Source of the DNA: Brachypodium distachyon
Lineage: Eukaryota > Streptophyta > Magnoliopsida > Poales > Poaceae
Direction: 5' to 3'
Assembly (NCBI RefSeq): GCF_000005505.3
Contig: NC_016133.3
Coordinates: 59,361,237-59,425,236 of the forward strand
Length of the DNA stretch: 64,000 bases
In this document: positions 10,701 to 21,379 of the stretch, piece by piece
How positions within the stretch are numbered: the stretch's first letter is position 1
Layout of the letters: every line of letters begins with the position of its first letter
The notes under the pieces: model-generated
Database searches by the model: none
Told to the model about the DNA's origin: nothing
Seen by the model: only the letters and a program-made list of their open reading frames with translations
Program-made: the position numbers and the translations under genes

Positions 10701-13700
10701 ACAAAAGATATAATGAAGCAGCCAATAACAACATTTGAGTGGCATGAGTTTTTTCCACATGGTATCTCTCTCTCTCTCTCGTTTCAGACTTGTGTGGGTT
10801 CTCACATGGTTTCTCCCTTCAAATGGTGATCTTCCTAAATAAAATCTGTATTTTGAACATATTCTTATTTTTGGTTTTATTATGTGCAGCCAAGAACAAC
10901 ATCGGTGTTGTTATTGCACTTTGGGCTCCTATCATTCTTGTATGCTTTCTGCCCTCTTTATTTTTTAGAACAGAAGAAGTTTTTCCTATTTTGACTTCCC
11001 TCTGTTTAATGGTTCAGGTCTATTTCATGGATACCCAGATTTGGTATGCAATTTTCTCAACGTTAGTTGGTGGTATATATGGGGCATGTCGTCGTCTTGG
11101 TGAGGTAAAGCTGACCAATATTACACTACGTTGTTCAGTAGACTCATAGGGCTGGGTCAGTATGTGAAGCTGTTTTTTTGTTAATACCTTTCCGGACTTC
11201 CATGTTTTTGGTGAACCTTGCTTGTTTGACTCCTTGGGAGAAAAAAAAACTTACAACTTTACTGTTGCTGGTTTCATTAAATCAGATACGCACCTTAGGA
11301 ATGCTCAGATCTCGGTTCGAATCTTTGCCTAAGGCTTTCAACGATCGCTTGATTCCCAATGACTCAAACAAGAGGAGAGGACTTCGCTCTGCTTTCTCCA
11401 GTAAATCTTCTCAGGTGTGGATTTCATGACTTGCACCTCTGATTTGAGACCAAATTAGGTGTAGATCCTTGCCACGGGAGCATATTTATGTCTTACTTTC
11501 CTTTTATCTTCTCATCTGACATGCTTAAGTTGCTTCAGAAACCTGAGGATGACAAAGAAAAAGAAAAAATAGCTGCAAAATTTGCTCAGATTTGGAATCT
11601 AATTATTACTAGCTTCCGTGCTGAGGACTTGATAGATAACAGGTGTGGCATCTGATATCTACCCTTGCATATGGACTACCTTTGTTTATATTCTTGCCAA
11701 ACTGTTGTTTATTGTCTTTTTGGTCAGGGAGAAGGACTTGTTACTTGTTCCATACTGCAAAGATCGTGAAATGGATATAATCCAATGGCCACCATTCCTG
11801 CTTGCTAGCAAGGTAGATATTCTCATTTAACTCCTGCTTGTTATTTGGTGAAATGATACATTGTTTCATTTTCTTTTATTGACTCATTTCAGATCCCAAT
11901 AGCGTTGGATATGGCAGCAGACAGTGGAGGAAAAGATCGTGATCTAAAGAAAAGGATGAAGTCAGATCCATATTTTACTTATGCTATCAAGGAATGCTAT
12001 GCGTCATTCAAAAACATCATAAACACTTTAGTGGTTGGTCGGGAGAGACTGTATGTTCCACATTCTCATTCTTAAATGTACTTCAATTTTTGATTCTTCT
12101 ATTCTGAACAAACTCCATGATGTGTATTTCAGTTTCATAGAAAAGATTTTTAAAGTGGTGGACGATCATATAGAACAAGACATTCTAATAAAGGAGCTGC
12201 ACATGAGCAACCTTCCTACACTGAGCAAGAAATTTATTGAGTTGCTTGATATACTGGTATAGAAAGTCATCATAATTCGGGTCATGTTGAATGTGTATAC
12301 CACCTAATTTTGATTCCTTACATGCAGCAAAAGAATAACAAAGAAGACCAGGGTCAGGTCATCATTTTGTTCCAGGATATGCTCGAAGTGGTTACAAGGG
12401 ATATAATGGATGACCAACTCAGTGGGTGAGAGACCTAGTTATTATTCTACTATATAGACTGGCAGAGTGGTGTTTTTTTCAATAGAGAGAGTACAAGGCA
12501 TTGCGCACACCACATGCGCGTGTGGGTGCACATAGGCATGCACGCGCACAAGTGGGCGTGCATGCGCCACCCTACACAGGCTAGGAAATTTTTGGAAGCT
12601 AACACCATGTTAATCCTAAGAATCGGGTCCAGATGGGTGGGAACGGACACCCTTGCTTCCAGGGCCAGGCCACAAGCCCATTAGCACAGAGTGCCCTTAG
12701 TGACTAGAGTTCGCTGTCTATGCAATATATTTTCTTTCCTAATTATGGTGAGCCCCCTACATGATTTCTTTCACTTACGGTAAACCAATGGATGGAAATT
12801 GGAACATGTAATGGTTATTATTTCTCATATAAATCAAATGGTTATGGCTCTGTGAGAATTTGTAGTCATTTGACATTAATACGTTGCCTTAAAATAGGTG
12901 GGCTCAGTTTCTTTATGTGCATAGGTAGCAATCTTGCATGGTATTTTCAAGTGTCGAAAAGATAAAGCTATCAGCAACATTTTGCACTGATTTCTTTGAA
13001 TCACGTGGATTCTTACTTATTTTATGTGTTTTCTTTCGTACCCTAAGTGTATTGCTATTTCTCGATCAGGCTACTAGAAACGGTACACGGTGGAAATAGC
13101 AGAAGACACGAAGGAATCACACCACTTGATCAACAGGATCAGTTGTTCACTAAAGCTATTGAGTTTCCTGTAAAGGAATCACATGCCTGGACAGAAAAGG
13201 TTATATTTCAGACTTTTTTTGTATTTATATTTGTTTGAAGCCACATGTTTGAATATTTGATAATGAAGCCAACTTTCTAAGATTGGTGGGCATGTTCTTG
13301 TGTTTCAGATAAAAAGGCTCTACCTGTTGCTCACAGTGAAGGAATCTGCCATGGATGTTCCTACAAACCTGGATGCTAGAAGGCGGATATCTTTCTTTGC
13401 CAATTCTCTTTTTATGGAGATGCCACGGGCTCCAAAAGTGCGGCACATGCTGCCATTCTCGTAAGTTTTTGTTGCCCGCTAATATTTATGATGCATTGTA
13501 CTATTCTTGATTCATTGCATAGTGAATCTGGATTAGCTTCATTGTGTGTTTTACTTGCACACACACGGTGAGTCAGATCATGTCTCATGTAGTGCTGTAC
13601 TGCTGAATAATAATGATATTCTAATGAGCAGTTTGCTTGTTGCTTCTTTACTGGACAACTTGTGTATCACAGTGTCTTGACTCCTTATTACAAAGAAGGC

Positions 13701-16700
13701 GTTCTTTTCTCTTCACAAGCACTAGAGGACCAGAACGAGGATGGGGTTTCTGTCCTTTTCTACCTGCAAAAAATCTACCCAGGTACATTCATGAATGTGA
13801 AAAAGATATCCCAATCTATATGTCCTAGTAATATATTCCAGTCCTCTGAACATCAAAGTCATGTTTTCCTCTCCTCTCCTTGCAGATGAATGGAAAAATT
13901 TTCTTGAAAGGGTGGAGTGCAAGACCGAAGAGGAACTCCGTGAGACTGAACAATCGGGAGATGAGCTTCGCCTTTGGGCATCTTATAGGGGCCAAACTTT
14001 GACAAGAACTGGTATCCCTCTTTGCGTCTTCTGTCATAGGCACTATACTTTCTCTCAAAGAAACTTTTTGTGCATGGTTTCGTGTTTGGTAGTTTTTCTT
14101 TTACTTTAATAACTTTTGTACAATGTCACAGTAAGAGGGATGATGTACTACAGACAAGCTTTGGTGCTTCAGTCTTTTCTTGATATGGCCAGAGAGGAGG
14201 GTATTTCTACATGACTTAGCCTTTTTCCTGATTCTGTGATTCTTGATGCCTTATGGTGTATTATTAACCAATTTACCTGCTTTCCTCAGATCTTATGGAA
14301 GGCTTCAGAGCTGCTGACATACTATCTGATGAATCACCATTGCTGACTCAATGCAAAGCTATAGCTGACATGAAGTTTACCTACGTTGTATCATGCCAGC
14401 AATACGGTATCCAGAAACGTTCTGGTGATCAGCGTGCACAGGATATTCTGAGACTGATGACAACGTAAGTTTGTATTCAAGATTGAAGCTCTGCAGAGGA
14501 TATTATATAGAAGTCCTTGCCCAATCCTTCCATAACGCCACTGTTTTCCCATGAAATCCCATTAAATATTTTTCATCTTTATTTTTGTCAATATTAATCA
14601 ATGCAATACATTCTATTTATATAGTGGTATTTGAACAATGCACTTCATCAATAATTGAAAAGAAAAAATTTACCTGTCAGTTATCCATCACTTCGAGTTG
14701 CCTATATTGATGAAGTCGAGGAGACAAGTACAGAGCGAAGCAAGAAGATAGAGAAGGTTTACTACTCAGCATTGGTGAAGGCAGCAGTAACCAAGCCTGA
14801 CGATCCTGGTCAGAAACTCGATCAGGTACCCTGAAATGGCTTTTCATTCAATGTTGATTATGCCTATCACAATTAAGATCTTCTAAAAAGTTCCAACTTA
14901 CCACTTAGGAGGTAAGAGGGTTAGACAAATCTAAACCGTTGATTAGAACGGTAGATAGAGTCATTTTCTTTTACATGCACAACATTTACATGCCCTAGCC
15001 AGTTATACACATGCATCTCATGTGCTCACAAAAGGAAAGAGAGAGTTGGGCAGGCATGGCATTAGTGATAGTCTGTTGGTCCGCAATACCCAGATGTTTA
15101 TTACAGACTTGCATCCAAACATAATTTTGTTTCTACTTTTGGATCCTAGAGATCTCATGGCATGTCGCATGCGATATAACTACCTATATGTTAGGTAGCT
15201 GAAGGTGCATTGAAGGAATTAACCATGGGGCAATGTTTGTAAAAAAGAATATAGTATGCAGAAGAAATGTTCTATCATGGTTTCTTTCTTTCTAATTTCT
15301 ATGGTATTTAATTAGAACTCTTCAAGCGTTCATAGAGACACAATAGTACCTATTTGGAACAGGTGCATTTTCTGATCCCAGTGGTGCAGATTGATATAAT
15401 CATATTAACGTATTTATATTGCACCATTTGCTGTGTTAGGACATATACAGGATAAAGCTTCCAGGTAATGCAATGTTAGGTGAAGGAAAACCAGAAAATC
15501 AGAACCATGCGATAATTTTTACTCGAGGTGAAGGCCTACAAACTATTGACATGAATCAGGTATGCATGATTGGTGCTTCTTGTTGTGCTAGGATTTTTGG
15601 GCCGTTTAGTTATGCCGTGGCGCAATAACAGGAACATTATATGGAGGAGACCTTGAAAATGAGAAATCTACTGCAAGAGTTTACGAAGAAACATGATGGT
15701 GTGAGGTATCCATCTATACTTGGTGTAAGAGAACACATATTCACTGGCAGGTATTGCTGATTGTCCCCTCACCCTTATTTGTGATTTTTTTTGTCACTAC
15801 TTACTTGGATAAATTACTCTATAATCACATGATCGCTTTTGCAGCGTTTCTTCGCTTGCATGGTTCATGTCAAACCAAGAGACGAGTTTTGTGACTATTG
15901 GGCAACGTGTACTTGCCAATCCTTTAAGGTAATTCATCATACTATGGATATACAACTTAATCGCAATATAATCCACATCATTCATTGTTTTAACTTCCAT
16001 TTACTCAATTTTCTTTGTGCCCGTTTGTGATTGCTTTTCCTGAACATTGCTGTATACAGAGTTCGATTTCATTATGGACATCCTGATATCTTTGATCGAC
16101 TTTTCCACCTCACAAGGGGTGGTGTAAGCAAAGCATCTAAGATTATCAATCTAAGCGAGGACATATTTGCTGGTATGCTATCACCTGTCTGCAATTGCTG
16201 TTTGGTCCTTGGAATTCTTATGCTAACACCTGTCCCTCTATGACAGGATTCAATTCCACATTGCGTGAAGGAAATGTTACACATCATGAATACATGCAAG
16301 TTGGCAAGGGAAGAGATGTTGGGCTCAATCAAATTTCACTATTTGAGGCGAAAATTGCATATGGTAATGGGGAACAAACACTGAGCCGTGACGTCTACCG
16401 ACTTGGACACCGTTTTGATTTTTTCAGAATGTTGTCCTGCTATTACACTACTATTGGCTTTTACTTCAGCACAATGGTACTGGCTTTGCCTTGCAGTTTT
16501 CAACTTTCTGAGTTGTTGGTGAATCCTAACCTTTGTAGTCTTTCTGTTCCCTTTCCAGATTACGGTATGGACTGTATATGTATTCCTCTATGGCCGTTTG
16601 TATCTTGTCCTCAGTGGCCTTGATAAAGGTCTAACCACTGGAAAACGGTTTAGACACAATGATCCTCTCCAGGTTGCTCTTGCTTCACAGTCTTTTGTGC

Positions 16701-18165
16701 AGCTTGGGTTCTTGATGGCACTGCCTATGATGATGGAAATTGGTCTAGAGAGAGGATTCAGAACTGCATTGAGTGACTTTATACTTATGCAGCTTCAGTT
16801 AGCCTCTGTCTTCTTCACATTCTCTCTTGGGACGAAAACTCACTACTATGGGAAGACGCTGCTCCATGGAGGAGCTGAGTATAGAGCTACCGGACGTGGA
16901 TTTGTGGTGTTCCATGCAAAATTCGCAGAGAACTACCGGCTGTACTCACGGAGCCATTTTGTCAAGGGCATTGAATTGATGATTTTGCTTATCGTGTATG
17001 AAATCTTCGGGCAGTCTTATCGAGGAGCAATCGCATACATATTCATCACGTTTTCCATGTGGTTTATGGTTGTCACCTGGCTTTTTGCACCTTTCCTCTT
17101 TAACCCTTCTGGTTTTGAGTGGCAGAAGATTGTTGATGACTGGACTGATTGGAATAAGTGGATCAGCAACCGTGGGGGTATTGGTGTATCGACAGAGAAA
17201 AGTTGGGAGTCATGGTGGGAGAAAGAGCACGAACCTCTTAAGTATTCTGGAAAGCGTGGCACTGTTCTCGAAATAGTACTCGCGGCGCGCTTCTTTATCT
17301 ACCAATATGGTCTTGTTTACCATTTGAACATAATACACACGAAGAGCGTGCTGGTAATTTTCTCATGTCATTTAATATTACTCGGATCTTATTTATTATG
17401 AACTTGTATTTTACAAGCTGTTAACACACTAAAACGCTGTTTAATGCTTTTTCTAGGTTTATTGCTTGTCATGGGTTGTTATCTTTCTAATTTTGGCCGT
17501 AATGAAGGTAAGCACTACTGCTCATTTTTATCTGAGTCTTTAATTTTGATGCCCACGAGTAACATTGATTGTGCATGTAGCTGCGTTACTTGGCATCCCT
17601 AACTGTTAGCTCCCTCCCTTTTATAGGCTGTATCAGTTGGGAGACGGAAATTCAGTGCCGAATTCCAACTAGTGTTCCGGCTGATCAAGGGGCTGATATT
17701 CATAACATTCATCTCCATCATCATAATCTTGATTGCGATCCCCCACATGACAGTTCAAGACATATTTGTCTGCATACTTGCCTTCATGCCGACCGGATGG
17801 GGCTTGCTCTTGGTAAGCGGTGGTTTCTTCTTTCCTGTTCTCCGATACTACATGATTGAGTGTGAATCTACAGCTGCAACCACTGTGGTCTCAATACATG
17901 TACTGGTTTGTTGCAGGTGGCGCAAGCTCTCAAGCCAGCAATCGTGAAGCTTCAGCTGTGGGGTTCGATCAGGGCGCTGGCACGAGGCTACGAGATCATC
18001 ATGGGGCTTCTCTTGTTCACCCCCATCGCGTTCCTGGCGTGGTTCCCGTTCGTGTCGGAGTTCCAGACGAGGATGCTCTTCAACCAGGCATTCAGCAGAG
18101 GCCTGCAGATCTCGAGGATCCTCGGCGGGCACAAGAAGGACCGGGCGGCGCGCAACAAGGAGTAA
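4716..18165 (+). CDS. CALS: Callose synthase (glucan synthase-like), CalS1-3 type
   Basis: I place 42 coding exons: 4716-4950, 5257-5357, 5601-5725, 5817-5910, 6056-6166, 6279-6395, 6516-6608, 6707-6798, 6922-7048, 7951-8088, 8166-8242, 8333-8432, 8669-8791, 8917-9031, 9513-9847, 9927-9979, 10062-10122, 10680-10761, 10890-10939, 11018-11104, 11286-11414, 11539-11642, 11728-11812, 11893-12050, 12133-12256, 12328-12425, 13070-13199, 13309-13460, 13673-13782, 13886-14011, 14132-14200, 14290-14464, 14681-14825, 15440-15559, 15632-15750, 15845-15928, 16060-16172, 16247-16476, 16559-17353, 17457-17507, 17627-17812, 17917-18165. They sum to 1955 residues in one frame, the usual family length. Order: Vta1-like region ([23 protein letters not shown]), FKS1-like domain, a first block of membrane helices from about exon 13, the large cytosolic glucan synthase domain ([37 protein letters not shown]), and a second membrane block ending [17 protein letters not shown]. 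The enzyme makes beta-1,3-glucan from UDP-glucose at the plasma membrane, in the cell plate or at plasmodesmata. Which paralog this is needs a tree. Confidence 0.96.
7359..7482. mobile_element. Hairpin MITE, probably Mutator-like, in callose synthase intron 9
   Basis: Arms 7365-7412 and 7429-7476 are 48-base inverted copies with one mismatch, around a 16-base loop. The whole 124-base element is flanked by the same 9 bases, CTCCAATTA, at 7350-7358 and 7483-7491. A 9-base target duplication is the mark of Mutator-like elements. The outermost bases pair only partly (GGA, then GGATTC). It encodes nothing and would be removed with the intron. Confidence 0.82.
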
Positions 18166-19168
18166 TAGATAGTCAGATGTCTGCTGGGGTTGTGGTTTAT
18201 ATACCAGTATCAACAACCCTGGTTGTTTTGTACTATGTTTGTATATTGTCTGGGCTGTAGCTGTTGTAGAAAAGGAACGGGATGGGATTGATTGCTGTGT
18301 AGAGCATATTGCATTGGCTCGAGTGCTGATTTGTAGGAATAGTAATCTGGAAAAGATTAGAGAAGGTAGCCTAATCTGATGAGTTAAATGTATGTATAAC
18401 ACATGGATCCAGTGACTTTGTGTCGAATATCCAATGCCATGTTGAGTTGAAGGGTGGAGATGCTCTGTACTAATCTTTGACAGAAACATAAGGCTTATTA
18501 CAAGGACGAATTCCTCTTGCTGCAGCTTGAACCTGAAATTGGGAAAGCTTTTTCGGTGAAAAACATGAATCCGTTGTGTGAACATCAGTAGGAAACTTTA
18601 TCTGATAAAAAATATATTCAATTGGTGGCCCCATTTCCTATCACGAACCATTAAACATTTTAAGAAACTAAGATGGTGATGACGTTTGTTGCAAATAAGT
18701 GGCCCTAATATCAGTGATTTCTTTTAGTCTACAGCGAGTAGCGTAATCTGTTTGATCCTTAGCAATGCAGTAATCACAGTCCAAATTTCGTTATGGCGAT
18801 GAGTATAGCTGCTGGTAAACAGATGGCGTGTTGCTGGAAAAGGCAGGGAATGGAATGATGCCAAATCTGGGCCGTCCATCCTCTCAACGGGGTTATATAA
18901 ATTGGCTCTCTTCTCCTCTCCTCTCCTCTCCTCACACTTTACTTCCTCAAAAATCCCCAAGTCGAAAGAGAAACAAATCAGAACGAAACTAATCTTCTTC
19001 TTCTTGCTCTTGTGATTCCTTGGTTAATCGCGATCCGGCGCGGCCGCCAATCCTCTTTTTCTCTGCTCTGAATCCCAATTCACTAGGGTCTGCTGGTGTT
19101 GGAAGCTCGCTAGGGTTAGGGTTTGCGTACGCGAATCGAATCAACAAATCCCCTCTCCGCCGCCTGCC
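18166..19168. other. Callose synthase 3' flank and promoter of the next gene
   Basis: The left part is the callose synthase 3' UTR. The right part is the upstream region of the 19169 gene, with a TATA box, a CT-rich run of CTCTC/CTCCT units near 18907-18937 and a double telomere-like motif at 19111-19124. The minus-strand open frame over 17848-18585 is a shadow. Confidence 0.6.
18894..18900 (+). promoter_or_regulatory. TATA box of the 19169 gene
   Basis: TATATAA, followed after a few bases by a pyrimidine-rich CTCTCCTCT patch typical of plant transcription starts. This implies a leader of roughly 240 bases. Confidence 0.6.
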
Positions 19169-20566
19169 ATGGATCCCAGCCAGATGATGCCCCGGAGCTT
19201 CCCCATGTGGGCGCCGCCGCCGCCCGCGCCCTCCGACGCCATGCCTCCGCCGCAGCTGCCTTTCCTCCCTCTCCCTCCGCCCAACCGCGGCTGGAAGCGC
19301 AAGAACCCCAACAACAACAACGCGTACCAGCCCCCCGCCATCGGCGACCTCCAGGTGCAGAACCGCGCCAAGGCTCGCCGCTGGTTCAAGAACCCCAACA
19401 ACCCCAACTCCAACAACAATCCCAACAACCGCAAGTACTTCTTCCGCAAGCCCAAAGCCGCCGCCCCGCGCAACACCACCTCCTTCATCATCCGCGCCAA
19501 GCGCGCCGGCGGCATTGCCTCGCTCGTCTCCCCCTGCCCCGTCACGCCCGCCGTGCTCCCCACCCCCGTCATCTCCCCCTCCCGCGAGGGTCTCTCTGAC
19601 ATGGCGCAGGAGCAGTGGGGCGTCGACGGGTACGGCTCCATGAAGGGACTCATCCGCCTCCGCAGCTCCCCGCAGCCGCCCAACGCTGCCAACGGCTCTG
19701 ATGATGAGGTTGAGGAGAATTCCAGTGGCAGTGATGTTGAGGAGCATGTTGAGGTGGAGAGGCGGCTTGACCATGATCTTAGCCGCTTCGAGATGGTATA
19801 CCCTGGGAGGGGTGAGGAAGCTGGGGGCTATTTGCTTGAGGATGATGATGAGTATGACCAGGATGTGCATGTGGCGCGGCTCGAGGAGGAAAACCTCACC
19901 TTGAAGGAGAGGCTCTTCTTGATGGAGCAGGAGGTGGGCGACATGAGGCGCCGTCTGGAGGCGATTGAGGCTCGGTTTTCAGGGGCTGGTGGCGGTGGTA
20001 GTGGTGAGAATGTGGTCGTCGAGGCTCCGGAGAATGGCACTGAGAGGGCTAATGCTGTCGGTGTTGCTGACGATGCTGTTGAGGTGGCTTTGGAGAATGG
20101 CACTGAGAGGGCTAATGCTGTTGATGTTGCTGACAGTGCAGTTGAGGGGGCATTGGAGAATGGCATTGGGAGGGCTAATGTTGTTGATGTTGCTGACAAT
20201 GCAGTTGAGGGGGCATTGGACAATGGCACGGAGAAGGGTGATACTGATGGTGACAATGCAGTTGAGGAGGCTTTGAAGAATGGCTTGGAGAGTGCTGTTG
20301 GTGCTGACGACGTAGTTGAGGAGGGTCTGAAGAATGACACCGAGATGGGTGATGCTGACAAGACAGTTGAGCAGGCTTCAGAGAATGGCACGGGGAGGTT
20401 TGATGCTGCCTCAGGTGCTGATAATGCAGTTGAGGAGTCTCTGGAGAATGACATGGGGAGTGCTGCTGTAGAGCCAGAGAAGAGCTGCAACGATTCAGAG
20501 AAGAATGCAGAGATGATTGATGCTGGGAGCGGCGAGGACAATGGTGAAGAGAGGAAGCAGGCCTGA
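19169..20566 (+). CDS. Intronless acidic-repeat protein, PRLI-interacting factor A-like
   Basis: A 465-residue open frame with no intron. The N-terminal third is basic and Pro/Asn-rich (PFLPLPPPN, GWKRKNPNNNN, RKYFFRKPKAAAPRNTTSFIIRAKR). It is followed by a compact segment around residues 145-165 (EQWGVDGYGSMKGLIRLR) that looks like the conserved core, an acidic stretch, and a short coiled coil at about 235-270 (ARLEEENLTLKERLFLMEQE). The C-terminal third, about residues 285-430, is acidic and built from degenerating repeats of about 21 residues around NGTERANAVDVADNAVEGAL. I associate the core with plant proteins annotated as PRLI-interacting factor A, but from memory only. No catalytic motif is visible. 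The basic head and acidic tail suggest a nuclear or RNA-associated protein; that is inference. Confidence 0.8.
   Translation: MDPSQMMPRSFPMWAPPPPAPSDAMPPPQLPFLPLPPPNRGWKRKNPNNNNAYQPPAIGDLQVQNRAKARRWFKNPNNPNSNNNPNNRKYFFRKPKAAAPRNTTSFIIRAKRAGGIASLVSPCPVTPAVLPTPVISPSREGLSDMAQEQWGVDGYGSMKGLIRLRSSPQPPNAANGSDDEVEENSSGSDVEEHVEVERRLDHDLSRFEMVYPGRGEEAGGYLLEDDDEYDQDVHVARLEEENLTLKERLFLMEQEVGDMRRRLEAIEARFSGAGGGGSGENVVVEAPENGTERANAVGVADDAVEVALENGTERANAVDVADSAVEGALENGIGRANVVDVADNAVEGALDNGTEKGDTDGDNAVEEALKNGLESAVGADDVVEEGLKNDTEMGDADKTVEQASENGTGRFDAASGADNAVEESLENDMGSAAVEPEKSCNDSEKNAEMIDAGSGEDNGEERKQA
20024..20460 (+). repeat. Degenerating tandem repeat coding for the acidic tail
   Basis: About seven in-frame units. 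The first three are 63 bases long and nearly identical at DNA level (GAGAATGGCACTGAGAGGGC, then GATGTTGCTGACA); later ones are shorter and more diverged. All lengths keep the frame, so the array has grown or shrunk in whole codons. Confidence 0.85.
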
Positions 20567-21379
20567 GGCCGGGGCAATGGACCGATGGAAGGGCGGATGG
20601 TTAGTGGAATGAAAAGGCGGTTGTTACTGTACATACTTTGTCGATGACGCCATGCAACGTGATCTGGTTTTTGCGGACCGACATGTTGCGCAACATGTGG
20701 CGCCGACAATGTAATCTGTTTCCTGGAGACTATTGGAGTTAGTTCCCTATATTCTGTTGCTCAAGTGTTTAGCTGCTTGTGGTGGTAAAAGTGGTAGATA
20801 CAGAGGAAGATGAGAGTTGATGAATCTGTTATGTTAAGATGATGATTTTGTTATTCTTACTGTATCCAGTGTTGCTGTCGCATCTTGTTAGTTTCTATCA
20901 TGTCTTTTATGTGAGTTGTGAGTTGCGAATTGTGACAGACATATATACTCCATGCATCTAGTTGAAAAACAGAGATGTTTGTATTACTGCTAGCAAGCAC
21001 GTTAGGCTGAACCATATGATGGGAAAGATGAACATCTGATCTGATGGAACCTTCCTTCCTTGTTTTTCTTTTCTTTTTCTCTTTTAGAACAACGATCTGT
21101 CTTTAGTATTCAGCTTGCACAAGGCAGTAGCAGAGCGGATTTTTTTTTTGAGAGGAGTAGCAGAGCGGATGAGTCGAGTGAGGTAAAACGAATAACAGAG
21201 CAACCTTAACAGGCTGCTGTTGTCAGATTAACGGGCTGCTGTTGGGCCGCGTGGCCTGTATACTAGAAATCTAGTGAAGTCTTAAGCCTAGCCCTAGTCG
21301 TCGTCTCGTCCCCAGCAAAGCCATTTTTCTTCTTGCTCTCGTCTCGTCTCCAACTCCAAGCACGGCGGGGTAGGTGATA
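20567..21379. other. Intergenic between the repeat protein and MTP5
   Basis: 3' UTR of the upstream gene, then the MTP5 promoter. It holds a direct repeat of 15 bases (AGTAGCAGAGCGGAT at 21126-21140 and 21156-21170) around a T-run, described as a finding. No gene is seen. Confidence 0.55.

Noticed and set aside
19828..20709. A 293-codon minus-strand frame over the repeat protein
   Set aside because: It is the shadow of the in-frame repeat array, Ser/Ala/Thr-rich with no independent start region or domain.
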